A stretch of DNA of 64,000 nt from Actinoplanes utahensis (GCF_016862455.1 NZ_BOMZ01000026.1:62001-126000), one strand, 5' to 3'; numbered from the stretch's first letter, positions 9,011-17,552 are shown. The notes: a model not told the origin generated them from the sequence alone. Translations and numbers: made by a program.

Positions 9011-10432
9011 TTGCGGCTGGCGTACACGACCGCCGCCACCACGGCGATCGCCGCGCTGGTCTTCCTCGTCCCGCTGGGCTGGAGCCTGCGCAACGACCAC
9101 CGGGACGCCGCGCTGGCCACCGCCGCCGAGCGCACCTCCACCGTGGCCGGCGCCATCTTCGCCGGCGGCGGTGAGCGGGGTGTGACCGCGGCGCGCGCCG
9201 CGGCCGGCGGCATCCCGGTCGTGCACACGCCCGGCATCGCGCCGGCCACGGGCGGCCGGGCCGGCGCCGAGCTGATCGACCGTGCCGCGACGGCGCCGGA
9301 GCCGACCATCGAGGACGTCGACGGCGGCGTGGTCCGGTTGCAGCCGGTGACCGTCGGCAACCGCACCTTCGTCGTCGAGGCGTTCGTGCCGGGCTCGGAG
9401 CTCAACCACGACACCGCCCGCGACTGGTGGCTGCTGCTCGGCCTGGCCGTGGTCCTCGTCGGCGGCTCGGTGGTGGCCGTGGACCGGCTCGCCCGTGGCG
9501 CGGTGTCGTCGGCCCGAGGGCTCGTCGACGCCGCGCTCGCGGTCGGCAACGGCGACCTGGCCGTGCGCGTGCAGCCGTCCGGGCCGCGCGAGCTGGCCGA
9601 GGCCGGTTACGCCTTCAACCGGATGGCCGACCGCCTGGTCACCTCCCGGACCGACGAGCGGGAGCTGGTCGCCGACCTTTCGCACCGGTTGCGGACCCCG
9701 CTGACCGCGCTGCGGCTGGACGCCGAGGCGCTCGACCCCGACGACACCCAGATCATCGACCTCACCGAGGACGAGGTGGACCGCCGGCGCGGCATCCGGC
9801 GCATCCGGCAGGCCATCGCGACCCTGGAGGACGAGGTCAACCAGCTGATCAACACCACCCGGCAGGCCGTCGCCGACCGGGCCGCCGCGGAGCCCGAGGA
9901 AGGGCTCTGCGACGCCAGCGAGGTGGTCCGGGAGCGGATGCGCTTCTGGTCGGCGCTCGCCGGCGACCAGGACCGGCAGTACCGGGTGGTCGGCGCGCAC
10001 CTGCGGATCCCGGTGCCGGTGGCCCGGGCCGAGCTGGCCGCCGCGCTGGACGCTGTGCTCGGCAACGTGTTCCGGTACACCCCGCAGGGCACCGCCTTCG
10101 AGGTGGCGCTGTCGCGCCGGGACGGCTGGGTGGCGCTGCGCATCGACGACGCCGGGCCCGGCATCGGCGACCCGGAGCAGGCGCTGCGCCGCGGCCAGAG
10201 CCAGCAGGGCTCGACCGGTCTCGGCCTGGACATCGCCCGCCGGGCGGCCCAGGCCACCGGCGGCTCGGTCAGCATCGACCGGGCCGCGATGGGCGGGGCG
10301 AGCGTGGTGATGCTGCTGGCCGACGCGGACGCCACCCCGAAGCAGCCGAGCCGGTTCGGACTGGTCGGCCGGGGACGGCCGGCCCGCGACCGGGACCCGG
10401 TACGGCGACGGTGGCAGCGAGGACCACAATGA
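9011..10432 (+). CDS. Sensor histidine kinase, HAMP-HisKA-HATPase
   Basis: About 473 residues. There are two membrane segments (about 8-25 and 139-157) enclosing an extracellular sensor of roughly 110 residues, a HAMP linker (about 160-212), the phosphoacceptor helix ADLSHRLRTPL with H225, and an ATPase domain with GNVFRYTP (N box) and DDAGPGIG, STGLGLD (G boxes). Start is uncertain: TTG 9011 is the first plausible codon after the regulator stop. An unusual acidic/arginine stretch (DPDDTQIIDLTEDEVDRRRG) follows the phosphoacceptor helix. It phosphorylates the upstream regulator. Confidence 0.87.
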   Translation: MRLAYTTAATTAIAALVFLVPLGWSLRNDHRDAALATAAERTSTVAGAIFAGGGERGVTAARAAAGGIPVVHTPGIAPATGGRAGAELIDRAATAPEPTIEDVDGGVVRLQPVTVGNRTFVVEAFVPGSELNHDTARDWWLLLGLAVVLVGGSVVAVDRLARGAVSSARGLVDAALAVGNGDLAVRVQPSGPRELAEAGYAFNRMADRLVTSRTDERELVADLSHRLRTPLTALRLDAEALDPDDTQIIDLTEDEVDRRRGIRRIRQAIATLEDEVNQLINTTRQAVADRAAAEPEEGLCDASEVVRERMRFWSALAGDQDRQYRVVGAHLRIPVPVARAELAAALDAVLGNVFRYTPQGTAFEVALSRRDGWVALRIDDAGPGIGDPEQALRRGQSQQGSTGLGLDIARRAAQATGGSVSIDRAAMGGASVVMLLADADATPKQPSRFGLVGRGRPARDRDPVRRRWQRGPQ

Positions 10433-10461
10433 GCGCTGTCCCCCGATCGGAACAGCCCAGG

Positions 10462-10480
10462 CTTATAAGTTTTTTAAGAA
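10462..10480. promoter_or_regulatory. AT-rich palindromic tract upstream of the ricin-domain gene
   Basis: CTTATAAG (10462-10469) is a perfect 8-bp palindrome followed by a T-run and TTAAG, forming CTTA...TAAG arms. It is a marked AT island in very GC-rich DNA, in the 218-bp gap before the secreted-protein gene. A promoter or regulator site is likely; no consensus is recognised. Confidence 0.4.
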
Positions 10481-10650
10481 CGTTCCTTTGGCGGCGCAGG
10501 ACTGGCATGGTTCCCTTCGATCCCATCCGGCTTCCCGGATCGCACCCCGCAGCGCGTCCCCATCGCCGCGAACCGGTGAGCCACCGCGCGGTGGGAGGCG
10601 GCCACCCCATGGGTCCCTCCCACCGCTACCCAGCTCGACGAGGAGACGCC

Positions 10651-12918
10651 GTGTCCGCCCATCGACGGCCGACGTTCCGCGGGTCGCCGCCAGGACGGCG
10701 CCGCGCGGCGAGCAGACGGAATCAACTCCGGACACGCTCCGCGACCTTCCGGCTCCTTCCGGTAGCCCTCGGCCTGGCCCTGCTCGGTGTGGGCGGCGTG
10801 CTCGGCCCCAGCGTGATCGGCGCCGGACCGGCCCAGGACGACTTCGCGCTGTCCGCGATCCCGGCCGACGCCCCCGAGCAGGGGCTGGTCTACAGCGGGT
10901 TGCGGCTGGCCTCGTCCGACTCGGTCTGCGCCGGGGCGTACCAGCTGTTCGACCAGACCTGCACGCACGGCCCCGACGCGGCGCCGGACGGCCTGGCGGT
11001 GCGCCGGGACGTGGCCCCGGTGACCGCCGGCAGCAACGCGGTGCCGGTGGTTCGGCGGGAGAAGGGCGGCGTGCCCGGTGACGCCGAGATCGCCCGGGAC
11101 GAGGGCGGCAGCGCGATCACCGCGGACGCCCCGGCGCTGATCCCGGACGCGGCGCCGGGACAGGCCGACTTCATCCTCGGGCCGGACGACGTGGCGTGTG
11201 CCGGCGACGGGCGTAACGGCAAGCGGGTGCAACTGCTCTACCTGCACGAGGCGACGTCGGCGAGCCGGTACACGCAGTTCCTCAACTCGTTCCGGACCTG
11301 GGCCGCCGGGGTCGACCAGATCTACGACGCCAGCGCGGGCGAGACCGGCGGCTCCCGCCACATCCGGTACGTGACCACCCCCGAGTGCCGGGCCGACGTG
11401 GTCGAGGTGCAACTGCCGAACGGCTCGCTGCGCTCGTTCGCGGCGACCGTCGACGCGCTGCGCAGCCTCGGCTACAACCGGACCGACCGCAAGTACCTGA
11501 TGTTCGCCGACACGAACCTGTACTGCGGCATCTCCACGTACGTCAACGACACCCGTCCCGGGCGGGGCAACCGCAACAACGGCGGCCCGTCGTACGCCCG
11601 GGTCGACGCCGGCTGCTGGAGCGCCACGATGGCCGCCCACCAGCTCACCCACAGCCTCGGCGCGATCCTCACCGACTCGCCGAACGCCACCGGCGCCGGC
11701 AGCTGCCTCGACGAGTACGACCTGCTCTGCGGGCAGGACCGGACCGGCAGACCGGTGAAGAACGTGTGCCCGAAGAAGAACGAGATCCGCCTCGACTGCG
11801 GTCACGACGACTACTTCAGCACCAACCCGGAGCCGAAGAGCTACCTGGACACCCACTGGAACGTGGCGCTCAGCGAGTTCCTGCTGCGCAGCGACGGCGG
11901 CGACGACATCCCCGACGTGCCGGGCGCCGCGGTGCCCACCCGGGCGCCGTCGTCCGCGCCGCCGTCGGCCGGCCCGTCCACCCCGGCGCCGGCGCCGACC
12001 AGCCCCACCCCCAGCCCGAGCGACCCGGCCTCCCCGGAGCCGAGCGGCAGCGTCTCGCCGAGCGGCAGCAGCTCCGCCGTCCCGGCGCCGGACCCGAGCA
12101 CCACCCCGGTGGTTCCGCCTGTCGACATCACGCCGGTGGCGCACCAGGCCGCGCCGTCGGCCACGGCCACGGCCACCGCCCGGCCCGGCACCGGCGACCA
12201 GGAGGGGAACGCGGTTCCGGCCGTCCCGCCCGCCGTCACCGACGACGGCGTGCAGGCCGTGCTGGAGATCCGCGACCCGGCCAGCGGCTCGGTCCGGCTG
12301 AACTGGAGCGTGGCCGGTGACGACGCCGACTACGAGGTCTCGGTCGACGGTGAGCCGGTGGCCACCACCCGGTCCACCCGGGCCCGCCTGATCGGGCTGA
12401 AGCCGGACGCGAGGTACCTGGTGGAGGTGCGTAACCGCAAACTCGGCTACCACGCCAAGGCGACCGCGCAGACCGCCCCGGCGGCCCGCCCGGTGCAGAA
12501 CTCGTGGTTCGTGCTGACCAACTCGCTGACCGGCGGCGCGGCCGATCTGTACGCGGCCCGCTCCACCGACGGCACCCCGGTCACGCTCGGCAACGACGAG
12601 GGCGGCACCCAGCAGCAGTGGCAGCTGGTGCCGGCCGAGGACGGCACGTACACGCTGGTCTCGAAGGCGAGCAACAGGTGTGTAGCGCCGCTCGGCGGGG
12701 TGGCGGTCTCCGGCGCTCCGCTGGTGCAGGGCGACTGCACGTCCGGTCCGGCGACCCGCTGGACGCTGCGCGCCTCGGCGTACGGCTTCACCATCCGCGC
12801 CGCCACCGGTGACCTGGTGATCGGGGTCGGCGCCCAGCGTTTCGGCACGCACCGCGTGCTGGTCCTGCAGGAGGACACCGGGCAGCGGCACCAGAGCTGG
12901 ACGGCGGTCCCCGACTGA
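10651..12918 (+). CDS. Secreted zincin-like protein with FnIII and ricin-type lectin domains; catalytic Glu replaced
   Basis: 755 residues from GTG 10651, which has GAGGAG five nt upstream. An Arg-rich N terminus precedes a hydrophobic segment (LLPVALGLALLGVGGVL), so it is exported. A zincin-like domain (about 150-425) holds AAHQLTHSLGAI with HQLTH at 330-334, then CLDEYDLLC. Related secreted proteins have HExxH-x-LGA here, so Gln replaces the catalytic Glu. A Pro/Ser/Thr linker (about 430-527), a fibronectin type III domain (about 530-610) and a ricin B-like domain with QQQWQL, TRWTL and HQSWTA (about 618-755) follow. Probable carbohydrate-binding exoprotein, with proteolysis doubtful. Confidence 0.82.
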   Translation: MSAHRRPTFRGSPPGRRRAASRRNQLRTRSATFRLLPVALGLALLGVGGVLGPSVIGAGPAQDDFALSAIPADAPEQGLVYSGLRLASSDSVCAGAYQLFDQTCTHGPDAAPDGLAVRRDVAPVTAGSNAVPVVRREKGGVPGDAEIARDEGGSAITADAPALIPDAAPGQADFILGPDDVACAGDGRNGKRVQLLYLHEATSASRYTQFLNSFRTWAAGVDQIYDASAGETGGSRHIRYVTTPECRADVVEVQLPNGSLRSFAATVDALRSLGYNRTDRKYLMFADTNLYCGISTYVNDTRPGRGNRNNGGPSYARVDAGCWSATMAAHQLTHSLGAILTDSPNATGAGSCLDEYDLLCGQDRTGRPVKNVCPKKNEIRLDCGHDDYFSTNPEPKSYLDTHWNVALSEFLLRSDGGDDIPDVPGAAVPTRAPSSAPPSAGPSTPAPAPTSPTPSPSDPASPEPSGSVSPSGSSSAVPAPDPSTTPVVPPVDITPVAHQAAPSATATATARPGTGDQEGNAVPAVPPAVTDDGVQAVLEIRDPASGSVRLNWSVAGDDADYEVSVDGEPVATTRSTRARLIGLKPDARYLVEVRNRKLGYHAKATAQTAPAARPVQNSWFVLTNSLTGGAADLYAARSTDGTPVTLGNDEGGTQQQWQLVPAEDGTYTLVSKASNRCVAPLGGVAVSGAPLVQGDCTSGPATRWTLRASAYGFTIRAATGDLVIGVGAQRFGTHRVLVLQEDTGQRHQSWTAVPD

Positions 12919-12959
12919 GGCCGCCGGCGACGACGCGGCCCTTGACGGAAGAGAAGCGA

Positions 12960-13106
12960 ATGCCCGATCTGCTGAGAAGGCCGGAGACCGAGCCGGACGA
13001 GGATCCGGCCCGGTTCAACCGGCGGCGGCTGGTGCGATGGCTGACCATCCTGACCATCGGCACCATGACGATGGTCGCCTGCTGGCAGGACCCGCTCTAC
13101 CCCTGA
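12960..13106 (+). CDS. Small single-span membrane protein (48 aa)
   Basis: ATG 12960 is preceded by GGAAGAGAAG and reads MPDLLRRPETEPDEDPARFN, an Arg cluster, then a hydrophobic segment WLTILTIGTMTMVACW and a short tail ending PLYP. It lies 41 bp after the ricin-domain gene in the same direction and overlaps the convergent deaminase gene by 10 bp. No family is recognised. The VAC sequence is a poor lipobox. A small membrane partner of the upstream protein is possible but speculative. Confidence 0.55.
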   Translation: MPDLLRRPETEPDEDPARFNRRRLVRWLTILTIGTMTMVACWQDPLYP

Positions 13107-14122
13107 GCGGTGGTGTAGGCGTCGATCTCGGCGAGCAGCGCGGCCTTCCCGCCGTCGGTGTGGAAGCTGTGCCGGACCGCGGCGCGGGCCAGGTCGGCGA
13201 CCCCGGCCGCGTCCAGGTCCAGCAGGCGGGCGGCGACCGCGTACTCCTGCTCCAGAGTGGTGCCGAACATCGGCGGGTCGTCGGAGTTGACACTGACCGG
13301 CACCCCGGCGGCCACCAGCGTGGCGATCGGGTGCTGGTCGAGGTCGGCGACCGCGCGGGTGCGCAGGTTGGAGGTCGGGCACACCTCGAGCGGGATGCCG
13401 TACTCGGCGAGGTGGGCCATCAGCCGCTCGTCACCGGCGGCGGCGATGCCGTGGCCGATCCGCTCGGCGCCCAGCTCCCGCAGGGCGTCCCAGACGGTCT
13501 CCGGGCCGGTGGTCTCCCCCGCGTGCGGGACGCTGCGCAGGCCGGCCGCGCGGGCGGCGTCGAAGTACGGCTTGAACTGGGGCCGCGGCACCCCGATCTC
13601 CGGCCCACCCAGTCCGAAACTGATCAGGCCGTCGGGCCGGTCGTCGAGGGCGATCCGCAGCGTCTCCTCGGCCGCGGCCAGCCCGGCCTCGCCCGGGATG
13701 TCGAAACACCACCGCAGCTCGACGCCGAAGTCCCGGGCGGCGCCGGCGCGGGCGTCCTCGATCGCCTCGCAGAACGCCTTCGCCGGGATGCCGCGGCGGA
13801 CACTCGAGTACGGCGTGACGGTGAGCTCCGCGTACCGGACGTTCTGCCGGCCCAGCTCCCGCCCGATCTCGTAGGTGAGCAGCCGCACGTCCTCGTCGTC
13901 GCGGATCAGGTCGACCACGCTCAGATAGACCTCGATGAAGTGCGCGAAGTCGCGGAACTCGAAATACTTCGCCAGCTGCGCCGGGTCGGCCGGGACCGGC
14001 GAGCTGCCCTCGTGCCGGGCGGCCAGCTCGGCGACGATCCGCGGCGACGCGGAGCCGACGTGATGCACGTGCAGCTCGGCCTTGGGCAGACCGGCGATGA
14101 ACCCTGTCAGATCCGTCAACAT
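13097..14122 (-). CDS. Adenosine/aminofutalosine deaminase family hydrolase
   Basis: 341 residues, metal-dependent amidohydrolase fold. HVH (18-20) in KAELHVHHVGSA supplies two zinc ligands; SVPHAGE gives the third His and catalytic Glu; VNSDDPP gives the two Asp residues near the C terminus. ATG 14122 has an excellent AGGAGGA immediately upstream. The HHVGSASPRIVAELA pattern resembles the actinobacterial subfamily annotated as aminofutalosine deaminase (menaquinone pathway) as much as adenosine deaminase. The substrate is therefore undecided, and no other menaquinone gene is nearby. Confidence 0.86.
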   Translation of the reverse strand: MLTDLTGFIAGLPKAELHVHHVGSASPRIVAELAARHEGSSPVPADPAQLAKYFEFRDFAHFIEVYLSVVDLIRDDEDVRLLTYEIGRELGRQNVRYAELTVTPYSSVRRGIPAKAFCEAIEDARAGAARDFGVELRWCFDIPGEAGLAAAEETLRIALDDRPDGLISFGLGGPEIGVPRPQFKPYFDAARAAGLRSVPHAGETTGPETVWDALRELGAERIGHGIAAAGDERLMAHLAEYGIPLEVCPTSNLRTRAVADLDQHPIATLVAAGVPVSVNSDDPPMFGTTLEQEYAVAARLLDLDAAGVADLARAAVRHSFHTDGGKAALLAEIDAYTTAQG

Positions 14123-14138
14123 TCCTCCTGAACTTCGA

Positions 14139-14220
14139 GCGTGTGGCTCTCGGGCGCCATGCCCACACACTGCCGGGCGTGTGGCTCTCGGGCGCCGTGC
14201 ACGCCCGAACCTCACACGCC
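14139..14220 (-). terminator. Tandem hairpins between methyltransferase and deaminase genes
   Basis: A 24-bp near-identical block (GCGTGTGG, CTCTCGGGCGCC, then TGC) occurs at 14139-14162 and 14177-14200. The second copy forms a long hairpin: GGCGTGTG (14176-14183) pairs with CACACGCC (14213-14220) and TCGGGCG pairs with CGCCCGA inside it. The hairpin begins at the methyltransferase stop codon. The first copy can fold similarly with CCACAC. A duplicated factor-independent-type terminator is the simplest reading. Confidence 0.6.
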
Positions 14221-14955
14221 GTGGGTGCGGGCCACCACGAAGATACGGCGGAAGGGGAACGCGACGAGGCCGTGCCGCTCCGGATGGTCGGCGGCGACCC
14301 GGGCCGCCAGCTCGGCACGGAACGCGGCCCACTCCCGTTCCTCCAGCGCGGCCCGGATCGGCCGCAGCGTGGTGCCCTCCAGCCAGCGCAGCACCGGATG
14401 CTCCGCGCCGGCGGGCAGCATGTGCAGATAGGTGGTCTCCCACGCGTCGACCGCCGCGCCCGCCCCGGTGAGCAGCTCGGCGTAGCCGGCCGCGTCGAGC
14501 ACCGGGTCGCCGTCGAGGCCGATCGGCGCCAGCTCCCGCACGGCCTGGTGTGCGGGGCTGCCGAAGTTGCCGGGGACCTGCATCGCGATCCAGGCGCCGG
14601 CCGGCATCGCGGCGGCCCAGCGGGCCAGCATCGCGGGATGCCCGTCGACCCATTGCAGAGCGGCGTTGGTGACCACCACGTCCACGTCCGGACCGGGATG
14701 CCAGTCGGCGATGTCGCCGAGCCGGAACTCGACCGGCCCGGGGCCGGCCGCCTTCTCGATCATCTCGGGGGACGAGTCGATGCCGGTGATCCGCGCGGAC
14801 GGCCAGCGATCGGCGAGCGTACGGGTCAGTTCACCGGGGCCGCAGCCGAGGTCGACGACGGTGCGCGGGTTCTCCGCGCCGATCTGCCGGACGAGGTCGA
14901 AGAAGGGGCGGGAGCGTTCGGCCCCGAAACGGCGGTAGACAGCGGGATCCCACAT
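14212..14955 (-). CDS. tam: Trans-aconitate 2-methyltransferase
   Basis: A 247-residue class I SAM-dependent methyltransferase. Motif I is VVDLGCGPGELT (about 34-45), with GIDSSPEMI as the acidic loop and VVTNAALQWVDGH as the post-motif typical of Tam. The family methylates trans-aconitate, detoxifying an inhibitor of the citric-acid cycle. N-terminal MWDPAVYRRFGAERSRPF matches the family start. It is divergent from the aldo-keto reductase (62-bp gap), and its mRNA is probably ended by hairpins that start at its stop codon. Confidence 0.85.
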   Translation of the reverse strand: MWDPAVYRRFGAERSRPFFDLVRQIGAENPRTVVDLGCGPGELTRTLADRWPSARITGIDSSPEMIEKAAGPGPVEFRLGDIADWHPGPDVDVVVTNAALQWVDGHPAMLARWAAAMPAGAWIAMQVPGNFGSPAHQAVRELAPIGLDGDPVLDAAGYAELLTGAGAAVDAWETTYLHMLPAGAEHPVLRWLEGTTLRPIRAALEEREWAAFRAELAARVAADHPERHGLVAFPFRRIFVVARTHGV

Positions 14956-15005
14956 GCTTCCTCCAAACCGTACGTCCGTCTTGTTTCAAGCTATCAGCCT
15001 GGCGG

Positions 15006-15017
15006 TAGTGTCACGAT
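15006..15017 (+). promoter_or_regulatory. Leaderless-type promoter of the aldo-keto reductase
   Basis: TAGTGT (15006-15011) ends 6 nt before the GTG start at 15018. TTTCAA lies about 16 nt upstream as a weak -35. Confidence 0.45.
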
Positions 15018-15995
15018 GTGGAAAATCGAAGCTTTCGGAAGCTGGGCCGCAGCGTCGGAGTGGTCGGTCTCGGCGCCTGGCAGCTCGGCGCGGACTGGGG
15101 CGACGTCAGCGAGGCCGACGCGCACGCGACCCTGCAGGCCGCCGTGGACGCCGGGGTCACCTTCATCGACACCGCCGACGTCTACGGCGACGGCCGCAGC
15201 GAGCAGATCATCGGCTCGTTCATCAAGGACCGCCCCGGCCTGACGGTCTTCACCAAGATGGGCCGTCGGCTGCCGCAGGAGCCGGCGAACTACCACCTGG
15301 ACAACTTCCGGGCCTGGACCGACCGTTCCCGCGCCAACCTCGGCGTCGACACCCTCGACCTGGTGCAGCTGCACTGCCCGCCGACCCCGGTGTTCAGCAG
15401 CGACGAGGTCTTCGACGCGCTCGACACCCTGGTCGCCGAGAAGCGGATCGCGGCGTACGGGGTGAGCGTCGAACGGGTCGACGAGGCGCTCACCGCGATC
15501 GCCCGCCCCGGCGTGGCGAGCGTCCAGATCATCCTGAACGCGTTCCGGCTCAAGCCGCTGGAGCGGGTGCTGCCGGCCGCCGCCGAGGCCGGGGTCGGCA
15601 TCATCGCCCGGGTCCCGCTCGCCAGCGGCCTGCTCTCCGGGCGGTACGACGAGGACACCACCTTCGCCGCCGACGACCACCGCAACTACAACCGGCACGG
15701 CGAGGCCTTCGACGTCGGCGAGACCTTCTCCGGCGTGGACTTCCGGGTCGGCCTGGAAGCGGTCCGCCGGCTGCGCCCCCTGGTGCCGGCCGGCGCCACG
15801 ATGGCGCAGTTCGCGCTCCGCTGGATCATCGACCAGCCCGCCGTCACCGTGGTGATCCCCGGCGCCCGCAATGCGGAGCAGGCCCGGGCCAACGTGGCCG
15901 CCGCGGACCTCGCCCCGCTCCCGCCGGAAAGCCAGGAAATGATCACCGCGGTCTACGATGAGTTGATTCGCCCACAGGTGCACGACAAATGGTGA
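15018..15995 (+). CDS. Aldo/keto reductase
   Basis: A 325-residue NADPH-dependent oxidoreductase of the TIM-barrel AKR family. The catalytic tetrad is visible: D51 and Y56 in DTADVYGDG, K80 in VFTKMG, and the His in LVQLHCPP. C-terminal VIPGARNAEQARANV binds the cofactor phosphate. The physiological substrate is unknown. GTG 15018 has no ribosome-binding site and probably starts a leaderless mRNA. The next small membrane gene overlaps its stop by 7 bp. Confidence 0.9.
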   Translation: MENRSFRKLGRSVGVVGLGAWQLGADWGDVSEADAHATLQAAVDAGVTFIDTADVYGDGRSEQIIGSFIKDRPGLTVFTKMGRRLPQEPANYHLDNFRAWTDRSRANLGVDTLDLVQLHCPPTPVFSSDEVFDALDTLVAEKRIAAYGVSVERVDEALTAIARPGVASVQIILNAFRLKPLERVLPAAAEAGVGIIARVPLASGLLSGRYDEDTTFAADDHRNYNRHGEAFDVGETFSGVDFRVGLEAVRRLRPLVPAGATMAQFALRWIIDQPAVTVVIPGARNAEQARANVAAADLAPLPPESQEMITAVYDELIRPQVHDKW

Positions 15996-16216
15996 ACAAT
16001 GAAACGGAGTCACCGCGGCTGAGAGGCTGGCTCACCATGTCTCTCGGTCTGCTGGCTCTGGTTCTCGGTGGAGTGTGGACGCTCCAGGGCCTGGGCCGGA
16101 TCGGCGACGGCCTGATGAGCGACCGGACCGGATGGGCCGTGGTCGGTGGCGTCCTGATCGTCGCCGGCCTGGCGCTGATCGTGCTCGGCATGCGCCGGCG
16201 CTCCGCCGGACGATAG
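15989..16216 (+). CDS. Small two-span membrane protein (75 aa)
   Basis: It starts within the end of the aldo-keto reductase gene (7-bp overlap), so it is translationally coupled. Two hydrophobic segments, LTMSLGLLALVLGGVWTLQG and WAVVGGVLIVAGLALIVLGM, flank a short loop with GLMSDRTG. The C terminus is basic (RRRSAGR). This layout occurs in small actinobacterial membrane proteins of unknown role. ATG 16037 is an alternative start but would lose the coupling. Confidence 0.72.
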   Translation: MVNNETESPRLRGWLTMSLGLLALVLGGVWTLQGLGRIGDGLMSDRTGWAVVGGVLIVAGLALIVLGMRRRSAGR

Positions 16217-16224
16217 ACGAAAGA

Positions 16225-16255
16225 GGCCCCGCATCCTCGATGAGGCTGCGGGGCC
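16225..16255. terminator. Strong bidirectional terminator hairpin
   Basis: GGCCCCGCA (16225-16233) pairs with TGCGGGGCC (16247-16255). The loop itself pairs CCTC with GAGG around GAT, giving an almost uninterrupted 13-bp stem. It lies between the small membrane gene and the convergent cold-shock gene. Confidence 0.8.
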
Positions 16256-16290
16256 ACGGTCGGGCCGACCTCCGCCAGGCGGTCGGCGAA

Positions 16291-16306
16291 CCGGTCTCAC
16301 GACCGG
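16291..16306 (-). terminator. Short hairpin after the cold-shock gene
   Basis: CCGGTC and GACCGG form a 6-bp stem with loop TCAC, 14 bp past the cold-shock stop on the minus strand. It may act together with the stronger hairpin at 16225-16255. Confidence 0.4.
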
Positions 16307-16319
16307 CTTAGATAAGGTC

Positions 16320-16523
16320 TCAGAGCGGGCGAACCTGCTCCGCCTGCGGGCCCTTCTGGCCCTGGGCGATCTCGAACTCCACCCGCTGGTTCTCCTCCAG
16401 AGTGCGGTAACCGCTCGTCTGGATGGCCGAGAAGTGGACGAACACGTCAGCACCCCCGCCGTCGACGGTGATGAAGCCGAAGCCCTTGTCTGCGTTGAAC
16501 CACTTCACGGTTCCTTGCGCCAT
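16320..16523 (-). CDS. cspA: Cold-shock protein, CspA family
   Basis: 67 residues, a single cold-shock domain. RNP1 is KGFGFI and RNP2 is VFVHF, the aromatic patches that bind single-stranded [20 protein letters not shown] is the family start. It is an RNA chaperone acting in the cytoplasm. ATG 16523 has GGAGAG upstream; a 12-residue upstream extension in the same frame is not family-like. The 340-bp gene-free DNA upstream may include a long regulated 5' leader. Confidence 0.95.
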   Translation of the reverse strand: MAQGTVKWFNADKGFGFITVDGGGADVFVHFSAIQTSGYRTLEENQRVEFEIAQGQKGPQAEQVRPL

Positions 16524-16866
16524 GCTGAACTCTCCTTCTGAAAATGCCGGCCCGCCCAACCGCGGCAGCGCGGGGCCGATGACCGTTTTCGAGCAGCGGT
16601 ACCGCGAGGCGGCCTTTCAGAGGACGTCCCCTCCGCCCAGCCCTCGTGACGCCTTCCGACCCTCCCGGGTGGGGCTGGCGTCGCGTGGGTCGACCGGAAG
16701 CAGCGAACCACGTACGCAAAAACTGGCCACACTGTACCCGAAAATCAGCCCGTAAAGCTGCCCCGCGAAGGAATCCGATAATGGGTGACCGATATGGAAA
16801 AGGTCCCCCGCTTCGCAACGTTCGAAGCGAGGGACCGGCAAGACTCTCGTCTATGCCCCAGATGAT
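16524..16866 (-). other. Gene-free stretch: probable cold-shock leader and operon end
   Basis: I see no protein gene here. The part nearest the cold-shock gene (16524 to about 16740) probably holds its promoter and long leader; GGGTACAGTGTGG near 16730-16740 could supply a -10. The distal part carries the terminator of the DUF4235 operon. Confidence 0.4.
16802..16836 (-). terminator. Terminator of the DUF4235 operon
   Basis: GGTCCC-C-CGCTTCG (16802-16815) pairs with CGAAGCG-A-GGGACC (16823-16836), a 13-bp stem with one mismatch and a 7-nt loop, 30 bp past the DUF4235 stop codon. Confidence 0.72.
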
Positions 16867-17136
16867 CTAGTCGGGCCAGGTACCCGTCAGTTTCTGCGTG
16901 GTGATGGCGCCGCCACGGTGCACCGCGGCCTTCACCACCGAGAAGATCACGCCCTGCAACGCGGCCGCGACGAGGATCTCGCCCCAGCCACGATCCGGGT
17001 CGCCGGCGTCCGGCGCGTCGTCGTCGCCGGCGACCAGCTTCCACGCCTCCTTGAAGAGGAAACCGGCGGCCGCACCCGCCGCGAAGCCCAGTGCCACATT
17101 GACCGGCTTCAGGGCGACCTTCTGCAGCTTGCCCAT
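16867..17136 (-). CDS. DUF4235 membrane protein
   Basis: About 89 residues. VALGFAAGAAAGFLFKEAWK is the first hydrophobic segment and ILVAAALQGVIFSVVKAAV the second, with an acidic DDDAPDAGDPDRGW loop between and RGGAITTQKLTGTWP at the end. This matches DUF4235, a small actinobacterial inner-membrane family of unknown function. Its start overlaps the stop of the DUF3618 gene, so the two are co-translated. Confidence 0.85.
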   Translation of the reverse strand: MGKLQKVALKPVNVALGFAAGAAAGFLFKEAWKLVAGDDDAPDAGDPDRGWGEILVAAALQGVIFSVVKAAVHRGGAITTQKLTGTWPD

Positions 17137-17552
17137 CAACGCCTCCCACGCATGATCAGGATGACACCGGCCACCGCGGCGATCCCGGCGAAGGCCAGCA
17201 CCAGCGGGAACGGGTTCGCCCGCACCCGGGAACCGGCCTCCAGGGCCAGCTCGCGCGGCGGCGTCTCCCGCACGTGCCCGGTGGCGCCGAGCGCCGCCTC
17301 ACGAACCCGCCCGGTGACCGTGGCCGCCCGGGTCAGGACCCGCTGCTTCGTCTCCTCGACCTGCTCGCGGGCGCGCTGCTTCGTCTCCTCGACCTGCTCG
17401 CGGGCGCGGGCCTTGACGTCCGCCCGCGCGGCCAGCACCTGCACCGTCTCACCGAGCTCGGCGCGCGTCTGCTGGATGTCCGCCCGCAGCGCCGTCAGAT
17501 CCGGCTTCGCCGCATTCCCATTGTTTCCAGCATTCACATTGTCGTCCGTCAT
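17136..17552 (-). CDS. DUF3618 membrane-anchored protein with duplicated 11-residue repeat
   Basis: 138 residues. The N-terminal half contains LRADIQQTRAELGETVQVLA, the DUF3618 signature. The tail has one hydrophobic segment, PLVLAFAGIAAVAGVILIM, ending RGRR. Between them AREQVEETKQR is repeated back to back in a coiled-coil-like stretch, encoded by a perfect 33-bp DNA duplication. The function is unknown; members usually sit beside DUF4235 and holin-X genes, as here. Confidence 0.82.
   Translation of the reverse strand: MTDDNVNAGNNGNAAKPDLTALRADIQQTRAELGETVQVLAARADVKARAREQVEETKQRAREQVEETKQRVLTRAATVTGRVREAALGATGHVRETPPRELALEAGSRVRANPFPLVLAFAGIAAVAGVILIMRGRR
17343..17408 (-). repeat. 33-bp in-frame tandem duplication inside the DUF3618 gene
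   Basis: Two identical 33-bp units (17343-17375 and 17376-17408) begin CTGCTTCGTCTCCTCGAC. They encode the duplicated AREQVEETKQR heptad-like segment, so copy number would change the coiled-coil length without a frameshift. Confidence 0.85.
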
